From: JBEGQX01 sp041180805
GTDB taxonomy: Bacteria > Planctomycetota > Planctomycetia > Gemmatales > Gemmataceae
Direction: 5' to 3'
Length of the DNA: 29,853 nucleotides
Assembly: GCA_041180805.1 (NCBI GenBank)
Contig: JBEGQX010000112.1
Coordinates: forward strand, 1 to 29,853
Part shown: positions 8,146 through 15,185 of the stretch, one piece after another
How the letters are laid out: every line of letters starts with the position of its first letter
Numbering within the stretch: position 1 is the stretch's first letter
Position numbers and translations under genes: made by a program
Notes under the pieces: generated by a model
Database searches by the model: none
Told to the model about the DNA's origin: nothing
What the model saw: only the letters and a program-made list of their open reading frames with translations

Positions 8146-8937
8146 TTATTTTTCCTTTTTAAATCTGGAGAACTTTGCATGGCACCCATCAGACAAGTGA
8201 AACCACCAGGGGCATTCGTTGGAATCACAAATTTTTTGAATCATTTGCGAGGTGAGCTTCGTCGTTTGATTTTCTTCGACCCTGGAGTGCTTGATATGGA
8301 TCGCCTCTACCCCGTCTTTAACTTCAGATTCAGGCTTCCCCAGCGCAATAGCGAACGCAAACAATTGTTCCGGAAATGATTCAGGCTGTTCGCTTGAGGC
8401 TGTTTCCTGTTCTGGCAGCGTGATTACAGCCCATACGGCATCCACCTTGCCAAGGTGAAATAAACTGGTTGCAGCAAGAATAGCCTGCCCCTCCAACCCT
8501 GCCAGTCCACCCGCGCCAATGCAAGGGCCATTAATCTGAAAAGCCTGGCTTATAAGGCCAGCAGGAGAATGCAGGGCATCATAGGTTACTGAATGCGGGC
8601 TTACAATCCACGCCCCTTCCCTTTCGAATTTTTTAAAAGTTGTAAGAAGCCTTCGTCTGCCTGGATGTCTTGGACAGGTTGCAAGACCCCATTGCTTGAA
8701 CTTGGAAATTTCCAATCCTTCCTGTTCGCTGGCTTTCAGAATGCAATTCATCGCAATAAGAGTTTGATCATCCATGTTTTTCAAAATAGTCGGGCTAAAC
8801 GGATGAGGTAGCTTTGAGTTAACAACAGGTTTTAGGGTTGGAATTTCCTTGACTGGGATTTTTATGCAAGATTTTGCAAGTATCGGAAAATGAAAGTCCT
8901 GAAAAGCTAAAAGTCTGGGTATGCCATTGGAGTGCAT
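8146..8937 (-). CDS. Degenerate ketoacyl-synthase-like protein (Ketoacyl-synt_2 / chain-length-factor-like)
   Basis: This 263-residue protein resembles only the N-terminal lobe of a ketoacyl synthase. The stretch from GPCIGAGG (137-144) through AILAATSLFHLG aligns without gaps to GPSLQISS through LLLATEWLRNG of the neighbouring FabF-like enzyme. The active-site Cys position is Ala146, and both catalytic His motifs are absent because the C-terminal lobe is missing. The region at 88-125 (RHPGRRRL, SPHSVTYDALHSPAG) matches the pattern of Pfam Ketoacyl-synt_2 proteins found beside KS enzymes in aryl-polyene and related clusters. The first 50 residues are unlike a KS, and the ATG at 8937 lacks a clear ribosome site, so the start is uncertain. 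It is probably a non-catalytic partner or chain-length factor. Confidence 0.72.
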   Translation of the reverse strand: MHSNGIPRLLAFQDFHFPILAKSCIKIPVKEIPTLKPVVNSKLPHPFSPTILKNMDDQTLIAMNCILKASEQEGLEISKFKQWGLATCPRHPGRRRLLTTFKKFEREGAWIVSPHSVTYDALHSPAGLISQAFQINGPCIGAGGLAGLEGQAILAATSLFHLGKVDAVWAVITLPEQETASSEQPESFPEQLFAFAIALGKPESEVKDGVEAIHIKHSRVEENQTTKLTSQMIQKICDSNECPWWFHLSDGCHAKFSRFKKEK

Positions 8938-9109
8938 TTGAATTCAAGCCCTTTGGTCAAGGTAAAGTCCTTTGATAAGCAATATTCATCAGCAGTGCAA
9001 CCTGTAATTGCAACTTTTTTCGTGGTTGTAAGGTTACTTTTTGCAGTAAGGGCTTTCTTCCTTAGAATACTAATAGGTTTCCAAGGATTTAATCTGGAAG
9101 TAAACTGAA
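8938..9109. promoter_or_regulatory. Divergent promoter region between KS pair and dnaJ-like gene
   Basis: This 172-base spacer separates divergent transcription units. It holds an inverted repeat TTGCAAC/GTTGTAA (9008-9031, one wobble, 10-base spacer) that could be an operator or RNA hairpin. No convincing sigma-70 boxes were resolved. Confidence 0.3.
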
Positions 9110-10009
9110 ATGCCAAGAGATCCATACGAAGTGCTGGGAGTTGGTAAAGCTGCCAGTGAAGAAGATATTAAAAAAGCCTATCGTAAACTGGCCAGGCAAT
9201 ATCATCCGGATAGAAACCCTGGTGACAAACAGGCAGAGTCAACTTTTAAAGAAGTGCAAGATGCCTTCGAGATTCTCAGTGACAAAGATAAAAAGGCAAA
9301 GTACGACCAATTTGGTTTTGCAGATCCATCAGGATTTGCGGGTGGTGGCCCGGGGGGCTTCGGTTGGGGTAATTCCGGTGGAGCCCAGAATATTAACATG
9401 GATGATCTTGCCAAAATGTTTGGAGGAATGGGCCAAGGTGGAGGATCTGGATTTGATTTTGGGGAATTGTTTGGGAAAAGAAATAAAGGCAGGAGACGAG
9501 CAAAGCCACCCCAGGATATTCAGGCTGAAATAGAAATTCCTTTGGAAACCATAGCTAGGGGCGGGAAAGTTCCTTTGACGGTGGAAAATACCAAGTTGGA
9601 TGTAAATATCCCCCAAGGAATCAGGGAGGGAGGCAAAATCCGCCTTGCAGGACAAGGGCATGATGGTGGGGATTTATTTTTAACGATTCGCTCCAAGTCC
9701 CATGACTATTTTGTCAGAGAGGAAAATAACATTATTCTTGAACTTCCTCTTTCTGTTTATGAGGCTTTCCTGGGTACCAAGGCTGATGTGCCGGCAATAG
9801 ATGGAACAAGTATCTCAATGAAAGTTCCTGCAGGGGTATCAAGTGGGGCAAGATTTAGAATCAAAGGCAAGGGAATAGCGGGAGGCGATATGTTTGTTCA
9901 GGTGAAAATCATACTTCCTCAAGTGCTGGATGAAAAATCGAAAAAATTAGTCGAGGAACTATCAGTCACCTGCCCCGTGGATGCCAGAAGTAATCTTTCT
10001 TGGAAATAA
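9110..10009 (+). CDS. DnaJ/CbpA-type J-domain co-chaperone without zinc finger
   Basis: The 299-residue protein starts with a complete J-domain (residues 4-70) carrying the HPD motif at 32-34, which stimulates DnaK's ATPase. A Gly/Phe-rich linker (about 75-125) follows, then two C-terminal beta-sandwich substrate-binding domains (for example VNIPQGIREGGKIRLAGQG and VKIILPQVLDEKSKKLVEEL). The CxxCxGxG zinc-finger repeats of classical DnaJ are absent, so this is a class B, CbpA-like protein. It lies 14 bases ahead of rnpA and is probably co-transcribed with it and yidD. It acts in the cytoplasm in protein folding and stress. Confidence 0.93.
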   Translation: MPRDPYEVLGVGKAASEEDIKKAYRKLARQYHPDRNPGDKQAESTFKEVQDAFEILSDKDKKAKYDQFGFADPSGFAGGGPGGFGWGNSGGAQNINMDDLAKMFGGMGQGGGSGFDFGELFGKRNKGRRRAKPPQDIQAEIEIPLETIARGGKVPLTVENTKLDVNIPQGIREGGKIRLAGQGHDGGDLFLTIRSKSHDYFVREENNIILELPLSVYEAFLGTKADVPAIDGTSISMKVPAGVSSGARFRIKGKGIAGGDMFVQVKIILPQVLDEKSKKLVEELSVTCPVDARSNLSWK

Positions 10010-10023
10010 TGGGTTGGTAAATA

Positions 10024-10404
10024 GTGATTAATCAAAGTTTTGGTAAAGCGATGAAGTTGAAGACGCCCGGTGAATTTCGGGTGGTTTTGGCATGTCGAAA
10101 AAAAATGAACTTTGGAGGAGTCACATTCTTTTTTTGTCCCAACAGCCGTGATATCAATCGGCTTGGCGTTTCGGTTGGTAAAAGGCATGGAAATTCAGTT
10201 CGAAGGAACTATTTGAAAAGAATATTCCGGGAGTCGTTTCGGATTAGCCAAGAATGGTGGAAAAAGGGTTTTGATCTGGTTTGTATTCCATCTCCCCGGC
10301 AGGATTTTGTTTTTGCCGATGCTTTGTATGCAATTGAACAAGCAGGATTAAAGCTGGGGCAGTTTCACTCAGGGGCTGGTGGTTCCAGTGAGATTGTTCA
10401 ATAA
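10024..10404 (+). CDS. rnpA: Ribonuclease P protein component
   Basis: This 126-residue basic protein shows the RnpA signature at residues 46-73: RLGVSVGKRHGNSVRRNYLKR followed by a helix IFRESFR. It binds the RNase P RNA and helps 5'-end maturation of tRNAs. The GTG start at 10024 keeps the usual N-terminal segment before the conserved LKTPGEF motif; an ATG at 10051 would remove it, so GTG is preferred. The 3' end overlaps yidD by 17-26 bases. The usual upstream neighbour rpmH is absent and a CbpA-type gene stands in its place. Confidence 0.85.
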   Translation: MINQSFGKAMKLKTPGEFRVVLACRKKMNFGGVTFFFCPNSRDINRLGVSVGKRHGNSVRRNYLKRIFRESFRISQEWWKKGFDLVCIPSPRQDFVFADALYAIEQAGLKLGQFHSGAGGSSEIVQ

Positions 10405-10615
10405 ATTATTCGAAACAATTTTGATAGGCATGGTGCGGTGCTACCAGGCATTGCTTCGCCCGATATTGCCAGCACTTTGTAAATTCCATCCTTCTTGCAG
10501 TGAGTATTTTATATCCGCTGTTCAAAAATATGGTCCTTTTAAAGGTGCGCTAAAAGGTATGGGACGGCTCTGCAGGTGTAATCCGTGGAGTCATGGTGGA
10601 TTTGATCCCCCCTGA
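10388..10615 (+). CDS. yidD: Membrane protein insertion efficiency factor YidD
   Basis: This short protein of 75 residues (78 from an earlier GTG at 10379) shows the YidD pattern: an amphipathic N-terminal helix (MVRCYQALLRPIL), then CKFHPSCSEY, YGPFKGALKGMGRLCRCNPW and a terminal GGFDP. YidD is a small membrane-associated protein that assists YidC-dependent insertion and is often encoded between rnpA and yidC. Here no yidC follows. Both possible starts are GTG and overlap rnpA, indicating translational coupling. Its last 66 bases run antisense to the end of the convergent haem-motif gene. Confidence 0.87.
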   Translation: MRLFNKLFETILIGMVRCYQALLRPILPALCKFHPSCSEYFISAVQKYGPFKGALKGMGRLCRCNPWSHGGFDPP

Positions 10616-11755
10616 TTGGGGTGGGATAGTTTTGCCCTTCTCTTCTTTGAGGAATGGAATAATCACCTTGATGCCAATGATGGAAATAATGATAAATGCC
10701 AGCACGAAGATTGTAACGATCATTTTTCTTCCGTTAGATTCATACATGTCCCAAATAGAGAGTACGATTTGTGCCAAAAGGCACATAGCCACAATTCCTC
10801 CCAATGGTGGTATGGCGCTTGCAAAAAATGAACCGGCAGGCGCTTCAAGCCGTGCCAGCCACCAGCAAGAAATTTCTATGACCTGAAAAATCAGTGCCCC
10901 CGGAGCGATCAATCCTCTCAGCCAGGTTGGGTAACCGGAGAAAGCAAGGCACAAGCCGGTTAGGCCATAGAGAGTTGCGAAACCCAACAGATGGACATGT
11001 GAAGACAAGGCAAGCTTATCCAGTGATTTTGCATCGGATTTCTCTTCTTCACAGTAGGCCGCAAAAGTTTCATAGCTGTTCAGGGGGAAACTGGAGGCAA
11101 TTCCACCCACCCCTTCATCGTGGCATCTCACACATCTGGTTTCAATGATCCCATGGATATTGGCAAATATTTGTTTGCCGTCTTCGCTTTTGTTAACGAA
11201 CCTTGGGGTGATGGCAAGTTTTAAAAGATCGCCATTAAGAGGAAATCCCTGTTGTTCAGAATTATCGTAAAATTCTTTTTTGTAGCCGTTTTGTATCCAA
11301 GCCAGTAAAGCCAGCCTTTCCCCATCTAAATCCTCGAGAACAAGTTTTTCAACATATCCATCGGAATTAATCTTTGCTTTTTCGGCTGCAAATCCTTTTG
11401 GGTCATTGGTGAAGTTTTGTTCTGCTTTTTCCAGAAGCTCTGCTTTTTTATTTTTTAATGCCTTGGCCATGCCGCCGGCCCTGCGTTTTGTAAAGGCGCT
11501 TTTCATACTTCCAGAGCCATTGAAAGCCTTGCCTTCGTGGGCTGTCAATAATTTGATCATTTGGGATGGATGGCCGGAACCATGAAACTCTGCGACGGTT
11601 TCATTAGGTCCTGGAAGGGGCTGCCCGGCGTCGGCAGATTGAAAATGAAGGTTTACCAGTGCAGAGGAGAACCCAACACCAACACTTAGCAAAAAGGTGG
11701 TCAGAACAATTTTGGCTGGCAAAGGGAGTGCCTTAAGCTTGGATTCATTAAGCAT
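10550..11755 (-). CDS. Membrane protein with a single CxxCH haem-binding motif
   Basis: This 401-residue protein has one N-terminal membrane anchor (about residues 14-36) and an extracytoplasmic region of about 210 residues with a single CVRCH motif (208-212). Four membrane helices follow (about 255-275, 280-302, 313-335, 346-368). A Pro/Thr-rich tail ends the protein. The single motif suggests covalent haem c and an electron-transfer role, but no named family is recognised. Paired His (H253, H255) at the first C-terminal helix could also bind metal. The start at 11755 is chosen because GAGG lies six bases upstream; it overlaps the preceding nrnA-type gene by 8 bases. The last 66 bases overlap yidD on the other strand. 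Confidence 0.75.
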   Translation of the reverse strand: MLNESKLKALPLPAKIVLTTFLLSVGVGFSSALVNLHFQSADAGQPLPGPNETVAEFHGSGHPSQMIKLLTAHEGKAFNGSGSMKSAFTKRRAGGMAKALKNKKAELLEKAEQNFTNDPKGFAAEKAKINSDGYVEKLVLEDLDGERLALLAWIQNGYKKEFYDNSEQQGFPLNGDLLKLAITPRFVNKSEDGKQIFANIHGIIETRCVRCHDEGVGGIASSFPLNSYETFAAYCEEEKSDAKSLDKLALSSHVHLLGFATLYGLTGLCLAFSGYPTWLRGLIAPGALIFQVIEISCWWLARLEAPAGSFFASAIPPLGGIVAMCLLAQIVLSIWDMYESNGRKMIVTIFVLAFIIISIIGIKVIIPFLKEEKGKTIPPQSGGIKSTMTPRITPAEPSHTF

Positions 11756-12749
11756 TTTTAACCTCAATTTTGGTTGAGAGGATTGTTCCTTCGCAAGCTT
11801 TCAGAACCTTTTCCATCGCATTTTCAAGTTTCATATCGACCGAGGCACCGGCAGCAAGCTTGTGCCCCCCTCCTCCAAATGACTGGGCTATTTGGCAAAC
11901 ATTTAAATTGTTTCTGGATCGAAAGTTAACTCGGGTGGTGTTTTCATTCACTTCCAGGAAAAACACAATTATCTCTGCTCCCTTTGTTCCTCTTAGATAC
12001 ATGATGACATCTTCGGCATCAGGAAACTTGGCCTGGTTTTTTTCGAAATCTTTCAAGCTTAGCCATGAAAAAACAATCTTTCCATTCTGTCGGCTAGAAA
12101 TTCTCTCCAGCACAGTGCCTATGAGGCGCTGCCTTGAAAATGAATTAGAATCAAAAAGGAGATCATAATTTGAAGTTGTTTGGGCTCCAAGAGCTAAAAG
12201 CCGGGCAGCCAATGCCAAACTGTCTGTAGTGGTATTTGCGTGCCTGAACCAACCAGTATCGGTGGCAAGAGCTACAAAAATTTGGTTTGCAGCATAAGCG
12301 GAGGGTGTAACTGAAAAGTGCTCAAAACACTCATAAACCAGCCTTCCTGTAGCTTCTGCGTTAGTATCAACCAGTAGTGGATATCCAAGATTATCCTGGG
12401 TAACATGATGATCCAGAACGCAAATTGGGAAAGATTGTTTTTTTATCCAGTCTCCCATCTCTGCAAGTTGATTCCAAGTTCCGGTATCTAAAACCATCAA
12501 ACCATCCCAATTTCCCGAAGTTTTGTCCTTTTCAAAGGCTTTCACTGGGCGGTTTGTGCACATGAAATCGTATTTTGGGGAGTAAGGTGTTGGTGTGATG
12601 ATTTCCGGTTTCTTACCTAATTTCTCCAATAGTTCTGCCATGGCTGTACATGAGCCCAGTGCATCGCCATCAGGACGGGCATGGGTTGTGACCAGAATTC
12701 TTTGTTTCCCCTGCAGAAAATCTGCCAAGGGTTGCTTTGGGGTAGGCAT
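11748..12749 (-). CDS. DHH/DHHA1 phosphoesterase, NrnA-like (oligoribonuclease / pAp phosphatase type)
   Basis: This 333-residue cytoplasmic enzyme has the DHH-superfamily motifs: THARPDGDALGS (residues 22-33, metal-binding His23, Asp27, Asp29), Asp88 in VLDTG, the DHH signature LDHH (112-115), and Asp164 in ATDTG. The C-terminal DHHA1 domain contains GGGGHKLAAGA (292-302). The length and arrangement match NrnA-like enzymes, which degrade nanoRNA and/or 3'-phosphoadenosine 5'-phosphate using Mn2+. The downstream haem-motif membrane gene begins inside its last codons, so the two are co-transcribed. Activity on other nucleotides such as linear dinucleotides is possible in this superfamily. Confidence 0.9.
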   Translation of the reverse strand: MPTPKQPLADFLQGKQRILVTTHARPDGDALGSCTAMAELLEKLGKKPEIITPTPYSPKYDFMCTNRPVKAFEKDKTSGNWDGLMVLDTGTWNQLAEMGDWIKKQSFPICVLDHHVTQDNLGYPLLVDTNAEATGRLVYECFEHFSVTPSAYAANQIFVALATDTGWFRHANTTTDSLALAARLLALGAQTTSNYDLLFDSNSFSRQRLIGTVLERISSRQNGKIVFSWLSLKDFEKNQAKFPDAEDVIMYLRGTKGAEIIVFFLEVNENTTRVNFRSRNNLNVCQIAQSFGGGGHKLAAGASVDMKLENAMEKVLKACEGTILSTKIEVKNA

Positions 12750-12801
12750 CTTTTGTCGCTTTCTAAGTTCTAATTTTACCTTTTATAAAAACAAATTCAA
12801 A

Positions 12802-15009
12802 TTAAACACGGTGCCAAAGTAAACGGAGGGAATTAGCTAAAACCGATAAAGAGCTAATTGTCATTGCAATTCCAGCGATTAGGGGATTCAAAAATCCAAA
12901 AGCAGCAACGGGAATGCATAATAGGTTGTAGGCGAACGCCAGAATAAGGTTTTGACGTATTGCATTCATGGTGAATTTGCTTAGATAAATTGCTTTTTGG
13001 ATGGATTGTAAATCACTGTTTAGAATTACCAACCCAGCGCTTTCCTTGGCAAGATCTGTGCCTGTACCCATGGAAATACCAATTTGTGCTGTGGAAAGTC
13101 CAGGTGCGTCATTTGTCCCATCACCAGCCATTGCGACTGTTTTTCCCTTTGAAATCAGTTCTTTAATGAAAGATGCCTTTCCCAGGGGTGATAAATTGCC
13201 ATGATAGTTGGTTATTTTCAATTCGGTGGCAACCTTTTGCGCAACATTTGCTTGGTCGCCTGTGAGAAGAATGATATCGAGTCCCATTTTTCTAATCTCG
13301 GACATTGCACTTGGGGAGCTTTGGCGAATTCTGTCTTCAAATTCAATCCAACCAGCCAACTTTTCATTGAATCCAATAAAAATTCTGGGTGAAGCTGTAT
13401 CGGGTTCCTGGTATTGGATTTTTGGATCCGAATGCACCTTAGAGAAAACAAAATCTTTTTTTCCCAGAATAATTTTTATACCGTCAACTTCTCCTTGAAG
13501 ACCTTCTCCAGGTTTTTCAATGATCCCGGTTGCGGTTGCGATTTGAATGTTTCTACGAATTGACTCTTGGTATATCGCTTTAGATAGGGGGTGAGAGCTT
13601 CCCTGAGCAACCGGGGTGATTTTTTTTAGAAATGTTGATTCTTCAAAGGAGGTATAATTAGTGATACTTTTAATCCTTGGTTTTCCTTCGGTAAGTGTGC
13701 CTGTTTTGTCAACCACAAGGGTGTCAGCAAGGTGCAATCTTTGGAAATCTTCTCCTCGTGAGACAAGAATTCCAAGGTGAGCTGCCTTGGCCGCCCCAAC
13801 CGCAATGGCCATCGGGGTTGCCAAACCAAGCGCGCATGGGCAAGCGATTACAAGCACACTTATGGCATTGTTTAGTGCGTATTCCAAAGCATTTTCCTGA
13901 TTAGAAAAAATCCAAGCTAAAAAAGTTAGTGTGGATATAAGAAGCACAGTTGGCACAACCCATTTGGCAATTTTGTCCACAAGATTTTGGATGGGCATTC
14001 TGCTTGTTTGGGCTTCCTCCACCTTTCGTAAGATTTTTGTAATGGTAGATTCATCACCGGTACTGGTTGCCTGAAGAACAATTAATCCAGTGCAGTTGAT
14101 AGAGCCGGACAAAATTTTATCACCGGGGCCGATATCCTCTGGGATGGATTCTCCTGTAATACTGGAGCAATCCAACGTGGAAAAACCGCTTATTACAACC
14201 CCATCCAAAGGAACTTGCTGACTTGGTTGAATAAGTAATTCATCACCAATTTGAACAAGTTCCAAGGGCATTTCGTGTTCAACCCCACCGGGGCCACGGA
14301 CTCGGACCAAAGTGTTCTGGGAACTAATCAGTTTAAGCAGGGAAATATTGACTTTTCTGTGAAGGTTTCCTTCTAAAAATGTTCCGATCATCATGAGTAC
14401 AACAATACCGGAAGCCGCCTCAAAATAATTCGGACCCTTTTCGGTTAGCAAGGAAACGAGGCTGATTATTTCCGAGGAAAGAATCCCCAAACCCACCAAG
14501 GTAAACATGTTGAAGTTCAATGTTTTTATGGAATAAACGAAATTTCTTAGGATCTGCCACCCAAATCCAAAAACTATAATCGCAGAAATAACGCCTTGTA
14601 CAGCAAGTAAGGGGCCATGGGGATGAATATTTGCCAGATGAAATGAAAAGAGCGGCAGCCAAAGCAGGATGCAAATAATGATTTTATAGAGTTCCCTACC
14701 CCGTTCTTTTGAATGGTTTTGCACATTCTGAAAACCTAAAGGTTCCAATTCCATGCCACACTTTGGGCAACTATCCGGTGCGTCACGAATGATTTCAGGA
14801 TCCATTGGGCAATAAAATCGCATTCCCTTTTTAAAACTGTCTTTCCGCTTAATTTTTAACGCAGGTGGGTCTAGGTAAAAGGCGGGGTTTAGCGAAAACT
14901 TGGTGGCGCAGCTAGCATGGCAGAAATAGAAAGTGTTGCCCTCATAAGAAACCTTTTTGGCAGCTTTGGAGGGATCCACAAGCATTCCGCAAACGGGGTC
15001 TTTTTCCAT
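12802..15009 (-). CDS. copA: Copper-type P1B ATPase with N-terminal YHS and heavy-metal-binding domains
   Basis: This 735-residue heavy-metal pump starts with a YHS domain (3-46, DPVCGM and YFCHASC) and a second Cys-rich domain (65-90, YCPMDP and CPKCGMEL), in place of the usual HMA domains. The core shows TGES (285-288), the transport-site CPC (390-392), the phosphorylated Asp434 in DKTGT, the HP motif (473-474) and GDGTNDAP (629-636). Late membrane helices carry YN and a MTISS sequence, as in Cu+-transporting P1B-1 enzymes. It would export Cu+ (or Ag+) from the cytoplasm. The gene appears to stand alone; no chaperone or regulator is adjacent. The symbol is by family, not by proven orthology. 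Confidence 0.92.
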   Translation of the reverse strand: MEKDPVCGMLVDPSKAAKKVSYEGNTFYFCHASCATKFSLNPAFYLDPPALKIKRKDSFKKGMRFYCPMDPEIIRDAPDSCPKCGMELEPLGFQNVQNHSKERGRELYKIIICILLWLPLFSFHLANIHPHGPLLAVQGVISAIIVFGFGWQILRNFVYSIKTLNFNMFTLVGLGILSSEIISLVSLLTEKGPNYFEAASGIVVLMMIGTFLEGNLHRKVNISLLKLISSQNTLVRVRGPGGVEHEMPLELVQIGDELLIQPSQQVPLDGVVISGFSTLDCSSITGESIPEDIGPGDKILSGSINCTGLIVLQATSTGDESTITKILRKVEEAQTSRMPIQNLVDKIAKWVVPTVLLISTLTFLAWIFSNQENALEYALNNAISVLVIACPCALGLATPMAIAVGAAKAAHLGILVSRGEDFQRLHLADTLVVDKTGTLTEGKPRIKSITNYTSFEESTFLKKITPVAQGSSHPLSKAIYQESIRRNIQIATATGIIEKPGEGLQGEVDGIKIILGKKDFVFSKVHSDPKIQYQEPDTASPRIFIGFNEKLAGWIEFEDRIRQSSPSAMSEIRKMGLDIILLTGDQANVAQKVATELKITNYHGNLSPLGKASFIKELISKGKTVAMAGDGTNDAPGLSTAQIGISMGTGTDLAKESAGLVILNSDLQSIQKAIYLSKFTMNAIRQNLILAFAYNLLCIPVAAFGFLNPLIAGIAMTISSLSVLANSLRLLWHRV

Positions 15010-15185
15010 CGATTAAATCACATCCAAGCGTTGAAAAATTTGAGCGAGGCTCTCGTGATTATAACTTGAATCTTTTTTCCGAAAAGCTGGGAATATCTGA
15101 AGAAGTAATACTGGTTAAGCCGATAAATCCTAAGAATCCGCTTCTTGCGCATTCGATTGGAAATCTAGGAACCTGGAGTTTGGTC

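Noticed and set aside
8907..9125. Minus-strand ORF across the divergent promoter region
   Set aside because: No family features or ribosome site; overlaps the starts of two well-supported genes.
13001..13904. Several plus-strand ORFs within the copper ATPase gene
   Set aside because: All lie opposite a gene with every P-type ATPase motif in place; no sign of independent coding.
15042..15055. GAGCGAGGCTCTCG palindrome upstream of the Cu-ATPase as a copper-regulator operator
   Set aside because: Arms of only four bases, offering two alternative pairings; too short to support an operator.
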